From positions 1 through 6,254 of the forward strand of contig DXEZ01000047.1 of the NCBI GenBank assembly GCA_019114715.1: a stretch of 6,254 bases of DNA, in the 5' to 3' direction. Shown here one piece after another: positions 1-5,748 of this stretch (position 1 is the stretch's first letter; each line of letters begins with the position of its first letter). The notes under the pieces are model-generated. The model had not been told where the DNA came from. It did no database searches and saw only the letters and a program-made list of their open reading frames with translations. Origin of the DNA: Candidatus Sphingobacterium stercoripullorum (GTDB taxonomy: Bacteria; Bacteroidota; Bacteroidia; Sphingobacteriales; Sphingobacteriaceae). Made by a program: the position numbers and the translations under genes.

Positions 1-49
1 TCTCTAAAATGAGGGAATTATGCAACAGGTCGCCAATTAATAATTAAAT
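1..49 (-). other. Spacer after rpoA, rplQ expected beyond the edge
   Basis: These 49 bases follow the rpoA stop. No ATG occurs on the transcribed strand and no hairpin with a U-tract is visible, so no terminator or gene start can be assigned. In most bacteria rplQ (bL17) follows rpoA directly, and it would have to begin to the left of this window. That is an inference from conserved gene order only. Confidence 0.5.
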
Positions 50-1042
50 TTATTCTTCTTCTAACTTAAATTTCGCAAGGTTCATTCCAAATGAAAGACC
101 TTTTGATTTTACTAGTTCCTGAATTTCCGCAAGAGATTTCTTACCGAAGTTCCTGAACTTTAACATATCAGCAACATCATAAGTAACCAAGTCTCCTAGG
201 GTACGAATGTCAGCTGCTTTTAAGCAGTTTAACGCACGAACTGATAAATCAAGATCAACCAGTTCAGTTTTAAGTACTTTACGCATATGAAGAATTTCTT
301 CATCAACAACGTTAGTTTCTTCTTGCGCTTGTGATTCTAGTAATAGATTCTCATCAGAGAATAACATGAAGTGCTGAATCAAAATTTTAGCACCTTCTGT
401 CAAAGCATCCTCAGGATGAATAGAACCGTCTGTAGTAATATCAAGAATTAACTTTTCATAGTCAGTCTTTTGCTCTACACGATAGTTCTCAACTTTATAT
501 TTTACATTCTTAATAGGTGTAAATATAGAGTCTATAGCAATAACACCAACAGGTGCATCTGAAACCTTGTTCTCTTCAGCATTAACATAGCCACGACCTT
601 TACCCACAGAAACCTCAATTTCTAAGGTAACAGATTTGTCCATGTTGCAGATAACCATCTCTGGATTAAGTACAGTAAAGTTATTGGAAAACTTAGTAAT
701 ATCGCCAGCCAGAAATTGCTCTTGCCCAGTGATTACGATAAAAATCTTCTCGTTATCACCTTGTTCCCCAGTTTTTTTAAAACGTACCTGTTTAAGATTT
801 AATATAATTTCAGTAACGTCTTCAACTACACCTTTAATTGTTGAGAACTCGTGTGATACACTCGAGATCCTCACATTAGTAATGGCATAGCCTTCAAGGG
901 ATGATAATAATATCCGGCGTAAAGCATTACCAATTGTTACTCCAAAACCCGGTTCTAATGGACGAAATTCAAAAGTACCATCAAAATCCGTAGATTTTTG
1001 CATGATTACTTTATCGGGTCTCTGAAATGCTAAAATTGCCAT
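50..1042 (-). CDS. rpoA: DNA-directed RNA polymerase subunit alpha
   Basis: The alpha subunit dimerises to scaffold core RNA polymerase assembly and contacts promoter UP elements and activators through its C-terminal domain. The protein has 330 residues, the normal length. The N-terminal domain (about 1-230) holds LEPGFGVTIGNALRRILLSSLEG, with Arg43 matching E. coli Arg45 of the beta-contact region. A flexible acidic linker (about 234-252) follows. The C-terminal domain (about 258-322) holds LDLSVRALNCLKAADIRTLGDL and FGKKSLAEI. Arg269, Asn272 and Lys302 correspond to the E. coli DNA-contacting residues 265, 268 and 298. The ATG follows an A/T-only stretch with no Shine-Dalgarno motif, and the 91-base gap to rpsD contains a strong hairpin. 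The stop is TAA. Since it is a core enzyme subunit, continued expression past that hairpin or a local promoter is required. Confidence 0.98.
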   Translation of the reverse strand: MAILAFQRPDKVIMQKSTDFDGTFEFRPLEPGFGVTIGNALRRILLSSLEGYAITNVRISSVSHEFSTIKGVVEDVTEIILNLKQVRFKKTGEQGDNEKIFIVITGQEQFLAGDITKFSNNFTVLNPEMVICNMDKSVTLEIEVSVGKGRGYVNAEENKVSDAPVGVIAIDSIFTPIKNVKYKVENYRVEQKTDYEKLILDITTDGSIHPEDALTEGAKILIQHFMLFSDENLLLESQAQEETNVVDEEILHMRKVLKTELVDLDLSVRALNCLKAADIRTLGDLVTYDVADMLKFRNFGKKSLAEIQELVKSKGLSFGMNLAKFKLEEE

Positions 1043-1075
1043 TTATATATATTTAAAAGTTATAAGATTTCGAAT

Positions 1076-1118
1076 AAAAGAAAAAACAGAAACGGAGTAG
1101 CTTAACACTCCATTTCTG
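1076..1118 (-). terminator. Intrinsic terminator or attenuator between rpsD and rpoA
   Basis: On the transcribed strand the arms CAGAAATGGAGT (1107-1118) and ACTCCGTTTCTG (1087-1098) form a 12-bp stem around an 8-base loop. The stem is interrupted only by one U-G wobble. It is followed at once by UUUUUUCUUUU (1076-1086). This is the classical shape of a Rho-independent terminator, and the wobble is a C-A mismatch on the other strand, so the structure suits minus-strand RNA. It lies 15 bases after the rpsD stop and about 35-45 bases before the rpoA start. Because rpoA follows in the same direction, it probably acts as a partial terminator, attenuator or 3' end protector rather than a full stop. 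Confidence 0.75.
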
Positions 1119-1133
1119 AAAGTTTTCAATATA

Positions 1134-1742
1134 TTATTTAGAGTACAACTCAACAATTAAGTTTTCTCTAATGTTTTCAGGAATTTCTTCTCTTTCAGGG
1201 AAGTTTATGAATTTTCCTGTTAACGAAGCTGCATCCCACTCAAGCCATCCGTATCGATTAATTTTTCTGGCCTCTACTGAGTTTGTAATAACTTCAAGTG
1301 ATTTGGAGCGTTCGCGAACAGAAATCTCGTCACCAGCCTTTAGGCTGTATGAAGGAATGTTCAACACTTCACCATTTACTAAAATATGTTTGTGTGAAAC
1401 AAGTTGTCTTGCTGCAGCACGTGTAGGAGCAATACCTAAACGGTATACTGTATTATCTAAACGAGATTCTAATAATTTTAAGAAGTTCTCACCAGTAATA
1501 CCATCTTTAGAAGAAGCTTTCTTAAAGATATTAAAGAACTGACGCTCTAAAATACCGTAAGTATATTTAACTTTTTGCTTCTCTAATAACTGAATTCCGT
1601 ATTCAGACTGCTTTCCGCGTCTTCTGGAATTACCATGTTGCCCTGGAGGATAGCTTTTTTTATCTAAAACTTTATCAGGGCCAAAAATAGGTTCTCTAAA
1701 CCTTCTTGCAATTTTGGACTTAGGTCCTAAGTATCTTGCCAT
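1134..1742 (-). CDS. rpsD: 30S ribosomal protein uS4 (S4), cysteine-free form
   Basis: uS4 is a primary 16S rRNA binder that nucleates 30S assembly and lines the mRNA entry tunnel. In E. coli it also represses translation of the alpha operon. The protein has 202 residues, beginning MARYLGPKSKIARRFREP and ending ENLIVELYSK. The S4 RNA-binding domain spans about 92-155 (LESRLDNTVYRLGIAPTRAAARQLVSHKHILVNGE, then LKAGDEISVRERS). The N-terminal region carries the PPGQHG motif (32-37) but no cysteine anywhere, so it belongs to the zinc-free class. The position between rpsK and rpoA is the Proteobacteria-like order, whereas Firmicutes place rpsD elsewhere. A strong hairpin begins 15 bases after its stop. 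Confidence 0.98.
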   Translation of the reverse strand: MARYLGPKSKIARRFREPIFGPDKVLDKKSYPPGQHGNSRRRGKQSEYGIQLLEKQKVKYTYGILERQFFNIFKKASSKDGITGENFLKLLESRLDNTVYRLGIAPTRAAARQLVSHKHILVNGEVLNIPSYSLKAGDEISVRERSKSLEVITNSVEARKINRYGWLEWDAASLTGKFINFPEREEIPENIRENLIVELYSK

Positions 1743-1762
1743 AATTTCTTCTTCAAGTATCT

Positions 1763-1779
1763 ATCAGACTGAATCTGAT
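1763..1779 (-). other. Small hairpin ahead of rpsD
   Basis: In the 63-base gap between rpsK and rpsD, ATCAGA and TCTGAT form a perfect 6-bp inverted repeat around a 5-base loop. It ends 20 bases before the rpsD ATG. The stem is A/T-rich and no U-tract follows, so it is unlikely to be a terminator. It could affect rpsD translation, because uS4 is a known autoregulator of the alpha operon in E. coli. It could equally be a chance repeat. The sequence nearest the start, GAAGAAGAAATT, is purine-rich without a true Shine-Dalgarno core. Confidence 0.3.
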
Positions 1780-1805
1780 GAATCTTAGCTCAAAAATTTA
1801 AAAAA

Positions 1806-2195
1806 TTAAACTCTTCTCCTTTTTGGAGGACGACAACCGTTATGTGGTAGTGGGGTTACATCTTTGATAGAGGTAACATCAATCCCAGAAGATTGGATGC
1901 TACGGATTGCGGACTCACGTCCTGATCCTGGACCACTAACAAAAACCTCAACCTTACGTAATCCCAAGTCATGTGCAACTTTTGCACAATCCATAGCAGC
2001 TTGAGAGGCTGCATAAGGAGTACTCTTTTTAGAACCTCTAAAACCCATTTTACCAGAACTAGACCATGAAATGGTTTGTCCTTGATTATTGGTAAAGGTA
2101 ATGATTACGTTGTTGAATGAAGCTGTAACATGTGCTTGACCTACTGGCTCAACAACCACTTTCCGCTTACGGTGAACTTTATTACTCTTAGCCAT
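1806..2195 (-). CDS. rpsK: 30S ribosomal protein uS11 (S11)
   Basis: uS11 lies on the platform of the 30S subunit, where it helps shape the mRNA exit and E site with bS21 and bS18. The 129 residues match the E. coli length exactly. Landmarks are GQAHVTASFNNVIITFT (19-35), ISWSSSGKMGFRGSKKSTPYAASQAA (42-67), VEVFVSGPGSGRESAIRSI (82-100) and DVTPLPHNGCRPPKRRRV (112-129). The Asn119-Gly120 pair is the site converted to isoaspartate in E. coli S11, so the substrate for that modification is preserved. The gene starts 12 bases after rpsM in an all A/T stretch lacking a Shine-Dalgarno motif. Confidence 0.98.
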   Translation of the reverse strand: MAKSNKVHRKRKVVVEPVGQAHVTASFNNVIITFTNNQGQTISWSSSGKMGFRGSKKSTPYAASQAAMDCAKVAHDLGLRKVEVFVSGPGSGRESAIRSIQSSGIDVTSIKDVTPLPHNGCRPPKRRRV

Positions 2196-2207
2196 TATTT
2201 ATTAATA

Positions 2208-2585
2208 TTATTTAGTCGCTTTCTTTTTATTTGCAACAGTTTTACGCTTACCTTTACGTGTACGAGAGTTATTTTTAGTTCTCTGCCCGCGAAGAGGTAA
2301 TCCTCTTCTGTGACGAAGTCCTCTATAACAACCAATATCCATTAATCGTTTAATATTGAGTTGAACTTCTGAACGAAGTGCACCTTCAACTTTAACTTCT
2401 TCGTTAATGATTGTACGAATTTTGGTTAATTGATCATCGTCCCAATCTTGAACCTTAACATTGTGATCAATGCCAGCTTTGTCCAAAATGTAGGCAGCAG
2501 TTGAATGACCTATTCCGAAGATGTAGGTCAGACCAATTATACCTCGTTTGTTCTTAGGTAAGTCTATACCAGCTATACGTGCCAT
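2208..2585 (-). CDS. rpsM: 30S ribosomal protein uS13 (S13)
   Basis: uS13 sits in the head of the small subunit. It forms intersubunit bridges with 23S rRNA and uL5, and its basic tail approaches the P-site tRNA. The protein has 125 residues, near the usual 118-126. It begins MARIAGIDLPKNKRGIIGLTYIFGIGHSTA, the typical helix-hairpin-helix-like start, and contains DIGCYRGLRHRRGLPLRGQRTKNNSRTRKG, the signature of the family. The last 15 or so residues are nearly all lysine, arginine, threonine and alanine, as expected for the tRNA-contacting tail. The ATG follows an A/T-rich 34-base gap after rpmJ, with no Shine-Dalgarno motif. This gene normally opens the alpha operon, but here the promoter is further upstream, before infA. 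Confidence 0.98.
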   Translation of the reverse strand: MARIAGIDLPKNKRGIIGLTYIFGIGHSTAAYILDKAGIDHNVKVQDWDDDQLTKIRTIINEEVKVEGALRSEVQLNIKRLMDIGCYRGLRHRRGLPLRGQRTKNNSRTRKGKRKTVANKKKATK

Positions 2586-2619
2586 AAATTAATCGATACG
2601 TGTTTATAATAAAACCAAA

Positions 2620-2736
2620 TTAACCCTGACGTTGTTTAAACTTCGGGTTTTTCTTATTAATGATGTAAATTTTTCCTTTGCGTCGAACGATTTTACAGTC
2701 GGCGCTACGTTTTTTTATTGATGCTCTTACTTTCAT
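2620..2736 (-). CDS. rpmJ: 50S ribosomal protein bL36 (L36), zinc-independent form
   Basis: bL36 is the smallest large-subunit protein and stabilises 23S rRNA folding. The 38-codon frame opens MKVRASIKKRSADCKIVRRKG and ends NPKFKQRQG, which are clear family landmarks. The classical form carries a zinc ribbon of three cysteines and a histidine, at positions 11, 14, 27 and 32 in B. subtilis. Here those positions are Ser11, Cys14, Asn27 and Phe33, with one extra residue (Lys28 or Lys29) before the end. Only one ligand remains, so this is a zinc-free (C-minus) version. The ATG is at 2734-2736, with no Shine-Dalgarno site in the 38-base gap after infA. Although it is very short, its identity and coordinates are secure from the full translation and the context. 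Confidence 0.95.
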   Translation of the reverse strand: MKVRASIKKRSADCKIVRRKGKIYIINKKNPKFKQRQG

Positions 2737-2774
2737 GGTACTAAATGTTCTAATATTCCAGTCAAAAAGAAGCC

Positions 2775-2993
2775 CTATTTATACCTATAGGTTATCCGCC
2801 CTTTAGTTAAGTCATAAGGAGAAATTTCCAACTTCACTTTATCCCCAGGCAGAATACGAATGTAGTGCATACGCATTTTACCAGAAATATGAGCAATTAC
2901 TTCATGCCCGTTCTCTAGCTCTACTCTAAACATTGCGTTTGATAAAGCTTCAATTATAACTCCATCTTGTTCTATTGCGGACTGCTTCGCCAT
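2775..2993 (-). CDS. infA: Translation initiation factor IF-1
   Basis: IF-1 is an OB-fold protein that binds the ribosomal A site during initiation and helps IF-2 and IF-3 select the initiator tRNA. The 72 residues equal the E. coli length. Family-typical stretches are QDGVIIEALSNAMFRVELENGHEVIAHISGKMRMHYIRILPGDKVKLEISPYDLTKGRITYR in order, covering all five OB strands. The start ATG (2991-2993) is preceded by AAAGG six bases upstream. This is the only Shine-Dalgarno-like site at a good distance in the window, and it may reflect the gene being first on its own transcript. The upstream gap holds the probable promoter. The stop is TAG, 38 bases before rpmJ. The map-infA-rpmJ arrangement is common in Gram-positives and Bacteroidota. 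Confidence 0.98.
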   Translation of the reverse strand: MAKQSAIEQDGVIIEALSNAMFRVELENGHEVIAHISGKMRMHYIRILPGDKVKLEISPYDLTKGRITYRYK

Positions 2994-3041
2994 ATATAAC
3001 CTTTCTTTTAAAATTTTATTCTATGCCCTATATTAGGAGTG

Positions 3042-3071
3042 CAAAGATAAGAATTTATTTTAACAAAACAA
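3042..3071 (-). promoter_or_regulatory. Bacteroidota-type promoter for infA and downstream genes
   Basis: On the minus strand a TTG (3069-3071) is followed after 19 bases by TATCTTTG (3042-3049). This fits the -33/-7 pattern TTG-N(17-23)-TAnnTTTG recognised by the primary sigma factor of Bacteroidota. The -33 element lies inside the last codons of map and the -7 element lies in the 66-base gap. Transcription would begin around 3034-3040, giving a leader of about 40-47 bases before the infA ATG. Chance matches to TAnnTTTG do occur in DNA this A/T-rich: I found three more, two of them inside genes. Support therefore rests on the intergenic position, the optimal spacing and the reasonable leader length. 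It would allow infA-rpmJ-rpsM-rpsK-rpsD to be transcribed apart from the spc half. Confidence 0.7.
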
Positions 3072-3854
3072 CCCTCTTTCTTTCAAAACTTCTTCAATAT
3101 CAACAAAATCCAACAGCACATCGGGTTGTCCTTTTGCTACCGATACCATTTTTTCGTAATGTGCGGAGTATTTACCATCTCTGGTTTTCACAGTCCAACC
3201 ATCACTCAAAAAATCAACACCAGCAGTACCTGCGTTGATCATAGGCTCTATACATAAAACCATACCAGATTGTAACTTAACCCCATTTCCACGTCTACCG
3301 TAATTTGGCACTTCAGGACCTTCATGTAAGTCTAAACCAACTCCATGCCCTACAAGTTCTTTTACAATACCGTAACCATAAGGTGTCACATAATCTTGAA
3401 CAGCAGCGGAAATATCGCCTATCCTATTTCCTTGAGTAGCTTTTTCAACGCCCTTATCTAAAGCGTCTTTTGTAACAGATAAAAGTTGCTGTACATCCGC
3501 ATCAATTTCTCCTACGGGAAAAGAATATGCAGAATCACTAATGTAACCATTGAGGTTAACACCACCATCTACTGAGATTACATCTCCTTCTTGAAGTACA
3601 TAGTCCCCAGGAATACCGTGAACTACTTCATCATTTACAGAAATACACAATGCGTTTGGAAATCCTTGGTAATTCAAAAACGCAGGAGTTCCTTTATGAT
3701 CTGCAATATATTCTTGAGCTAATGTATCCAAGGATAGTGTAGTGATTCCAGGACGAATTACTTTAGCAATCTCAACTAAAAGATTAGAGAGTACTTTAGC
3801 AGAAGCTCTAATACCCTCTATTTGTTCCGTAGTTTTTAAAACAACTCTACTCAT
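3060..3854 (-). CDS. map: Type I methionine aminopeptidase
   Basis: This cytosolic metalloprotease removes the initiator methionine from nascent proteins after deformylation, when the second residue is small. At 264 residues it is the same length as E. coli MetAP and lacks the zinc-finger N-terminal extension, so it is type Ia. All five metal ligands can be placed: D96 (ISVDGG), D107 (YISDSAYSF), H170 (ELVGHGVG), E203 (LCIEPM) and E234 (AHYEKMV). The catalytic histidines H79 (VVHGIPG) and H177 (LHEGPEVPNYG) are also present. The residue after the last ligand is lysine instead of the common histidine; it is not a ligand. The start lies 5 bases after the secY stop (TAATAGCAATG) without a Shine-Dalgarno motif, which suggests coupled translation. 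The last codons overlap the -33 part of the promoter proposed for infA. Confidence 0.97.
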   Translation of the reverse strand: MSRVVLKTTEQIEGIRASAKVLSNLLVEIAKVIRPGITTLSLDTLAQEYIADHKGTPAFLNYQGFPNALCISVNDEVVHGIPGDYVLQEGDVISVDGGVNLNGYISDSAYSFPVGEIDADVQQLLSVTKDALDKGVEKATQGNRIGDISAAVQDYVTPYGYGIVKELVGHGVGLDLHEGPEVPNYGRRGNGVKLQSGMVLCIEPMINAGTAGVDFLSDGWTVKTRDGKYSAHYEKMVSVAKGQPDVLLDFVDIEEVLKERGLFC

Positions 3855-3859
3855 TGCTA

Positions 3860-5203
3860 TTAGATCGAAGATTGATCAAGTCCAGAAACAGAAGCTGCTC
3901 TTCCCTTAATTCTACCAGTCTTCATAAGACCGTCGTAATGGCGCATTAATAAATGACTCTCGATTTGTTGTAGAGTATCTAAAACAACACCAACTAAAAT
4001 TAATAAGGAGGTCCCTCCATAGAAGTGTGCAAATTGATTGTTCACTCCAAATAGACTAGCTATGGCAGGAAGTATTGCTATAACAGCAACGAATACTGCT
4101 CCCGGAAAAGTAATGCGTGAAACAACATTATCAATAAATAATGTAGTGTCGCTCCCCGGTTTAATTCCAGGAATAAACCCACCATTTTTCTTCATGTCTT
4201 CTGACATTTGTTGAGGGTTAACCATAATAGCCGTATAAAAAAACGTAAATGCTATAATTAAAATAGCAAAGGTTATATTATACGGTAATGAGGTATAGTT
4301 GCTCAACGAAGCTAAAAAATTAGATTGTAGATCTGGGAAGAACTGCATCAATGACATTGGCAAGAACATGATGGCTTGCGCAAAGATGATAGGCATAACC
4401 CCAGCCGCATTCACTTTTAAAGGAATGTACTGACGTACCCCTCCTACTTGACGATTTCCAACAATCTTTTTAGCATACTGCACGGGTACTTTACGTATAC
4501 CTTGTACCACTAGAATAGTGAATATAACCACAAAGAATAAAGCTACAAACTCCAATAGAAGTGGAATTGGTCCACCTCCACTAATACTCATTCTTGAGGC
4601 CCACTCAGCAGATAAACCACTAGGTAATTGCGCAATAATACCCACCATAATAATAAGTGAAATACCATTACCTATACCTTTATCCGTGATTTTTTCACCA
4701 AGCCACATCACAAACATAGTACCAGCAGCCAATACAATTGCCGCTAATACTGTAAACATAGGCTCACTAATGGTTTTTGCTGGAGCATCAATTTGAGTTC
4801 TAACATATGCAAATGCCTGAACTAAAGTGATACCTAGAGTTAGGTAACGAGTAATTTGATTCATTTTTTGACGACCCGACTCTCCTTCTTTCTGCATCTT
4901 TTGAATAGAAGGCACTGCAATACCTAATAACTGCATCACAATAGAAGCAGAAATATAAGGCATCACACCGAGCGCAAAAATTGCCGCGCGGGAAAATGAC
5001 CCGCCGGCAAACATATTAATTAAATCTAAAATATCGTTCCCGCCTTCACCTCTACTTGAAACTAACGCTTCAGGGTTAACTCCGGGCAAAACCACGTGAC
5101 AACCAATACGGTATATTAGAAGAAAAAGGAGGGTATTAAGTATACGTTTACGAAGATCCTCTATCTTCCATATATTCGTTAGGGTTGTGATTAGTTTTTT
5201 CAT
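3860..5203 (-). CDS. secY: Preprotein translocase channel subunit SecY
   Basis: SecY is the channel of the SecYEG translocon in the inner membrane. It passes unfolded preproteins driven by SecA and inserts membrane proteins delivered by ribosomes. The protein has 447 residues and ten predicted membrane segments, roughly 20-38, 72-95, 118-136, 150-168, 178-193, 213-235, 266-286, 309-328, 367-385 and 398-414. The plug region follows the first segment (about 57-70, ILDLINMFAGGSFSRA). Other family signatures are GVMPYISASIVMQL (79-92), EKITDKGIGNGISLII (170-185), the cytosolic loop around GNRQVGGVRQYIPLKVN (249-265) and FIPGIKPG (343-350). In the last motif lysine 348 stands where E. coli has the functionally important Arg357. 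The gene lies 4 bases after rplO and 5 bases before map. Its place in the spc operon ties channel production to ribosome production. Confidence 0.98.
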   Translation of the reverse strand: MKKLITTLTNIWKIEDLRKRILNTLLFLLIYRIGCHVVLPGVNPEALVSSRGEGGNDILDLINMFAGGSFSRAAIFALGVMPYISASIVMQLLGIAVPSIQKMQKEGESGRQKMNQITRYLTLGITLVQAFAYVRTQIDAPAKTISEPMFTVLAAIVLAAGTMFVMWLGEKITDKGIGNGISLIIMVGIIAQLPSGLSAEWASRMSISGGGPIPLLLEFVALFFVVIFTILVVQGIRKVPVQYAKKIVGNRQVGGVRQYIPLKVNAAGVMPIIFAQAIMFLPMSLMQFFPDLQSNFLASLSNYTSLPYNITFAILIIAFTFFYTAIMVNPQQMSEDMKKNGGFIPGIKPGSDTTLFIDNVVSRITFPGAVFVAVIAILPAIASLFGVNNQFAHFYGGTSLLILVGVVLDTLQQIESHLLMRHYDGLMKTGRIKGRAASVSGLDQSSI

Positions 5204-5207
5204 GAAA

Positions 5208-5654
5208 TTAAATTTTTACTATTGATCCACCAGCGGCTTCAATTGCTTCTTGAGCTGATTTAGAGAAAGCATTTGCTTTAATCTCAACTTTAGATTTAAA
5301 CTCACCACGAGCAAGTACTTTTACTAACTCATTTTTGGAAGCAAGTCCAAACTTGCGATAAGTATCTAAATCTATAGATTTCAAATCATGTTTCTCAACT
5401 AAATCCTGTAATACATCTAAGTTAACAGCGATATATTCAACACGATTAGGATTCTTGAAACCAAACTTAGGAATACGACGTTGAAGCGGCATTTGACCTC
5501 CTTCGAAACCTATTTTAGCAGAATATCCCGAACGAGATTGAGCACCTTTATGCCCTCTAGTTGAAGTTCCACCACGACCGGATCCTTCACCGCGACCAAT
5601 GCGCTTACGTTTTTTTACCGAACCTTTTGCAGGTTTTAATTCGTGTAATTTCAT
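5208..5654 (-). CDS. rplO: 50S ribosomal protein uL15 (L15)
   Basis: uL15 is a large-subunit protein that binds 23S rRNA and takes part in late 50S assembly. At 148 residues it has the usual length. The N-terminal half (about residues 1-65) is the long basic, glycine-rich extension that threads into rRNA, with GSVKKRKRIGRGEGSGRGG, TSTRGHKGAQSRSG and the signature GFEGGQMPLQRRIPKFGF. The C-terminal half (about 75-148) is the globular domain ending AAGGSIVKI. The ATG at 5652-5654 begins the expected MKLHELKPA and is preceded by UAAGAG directly abutting the start, which is too close to act as a normal Shine-Dalgarno site. The stop is 4 bases before secY, which implies co-translation with it. Confidence 0.98.
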   Translation of the reverse strand: MKLHELKPAKGSVKKRKRIGRGEGSGRGGTSTRGHKGAQSRSGYSAKIGFEGGQMPLQRRIPKFGFKNPNRVEYIAVNLDVLQDLVEKHDLKSIDLDTYRKFGLASKNELVKVLARGEFKSKVEIKANAFSKSAQEAIEAAGGSIVKI

Positions 5655-5748
5655 CTCTTATACAATATGTCTGGCCTTCGCTTTCACTGTACAGACCAAA
5701 CGATTTACAAATATTACTATTTAATACCCAAATATAAATATAGGCTAT
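5655..5748 (-). other. rpmD-rplO intergenic leader with possible hairpin and weak promoter-like motif
   Basis: This 94-base gap is the longest in the cluster, where neighbouring gaps are mostly 4-66 bases. On the transcribed strand, GUUUGGUC (5694-5701) can pair with GGCCAGAC (5669-5676) in an 8-bp stem that includes two G-U pairs and closes a 17-base loop. An overlapping 8-base palindrome CTGTACAG lies at 5687-5694. A TATATTTG motif (5729-5736) matches the Bacteroidota -7 consensus TAnnTTTG, but the nearest TTG (5760-5762) is 23 bases upstream, at the loose end of the accepted spacing. The gap could be a regulatory leader for rplO-secY-map or simply spacer. No small ORF is apparent. Confidence 0.35.

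Noticed and set aside
636..890. Plus-strand open frame opposite rpoA
   Set aside because: It lies wholly antisense to a well-conserved gene, has no recognisable protein family content and no promoter or ribosome binding site.
1055..1062. TAACTTTT as a -7 box for a private rpoA promoter after the terminator
   Set aside because: It lacks the final G of TAnnTTTG and has no TTG at 17-23 bases upstream. A promoter here is plausible biologically but is not supported by the sequence.
1171..1542. Plus-strand open frame opposite rpsD
   Set aside because: It is a mirror of the uS4 coding strand with no independent support. The plus-strand frames opposite infA/map and secY were rejected for the same reason.
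2623..2650. AACCC/GGGTT inverted repeat with a T-rich end on the plus strand, at the end of rpmJ
   Set aside because: The arms fall in the conserved NPKFKQRQG codons of bL36, the loop is long (18 bases), and there is no plus-strand gene to terminate.
4711..4718. TATGTTTG inside secY as a promoter for map
   Set aside because: It lies within conserved codons, the nearest TTG is only 16 bases away, and such matches are expected by chance in A/T-rich DNA.
5462..5469. TAAGTTTG inside rplO as a promoter for secY
   Set aside because: It lies within the conserved PKFGF-coding region and has no upstream TTG at suitable distance.
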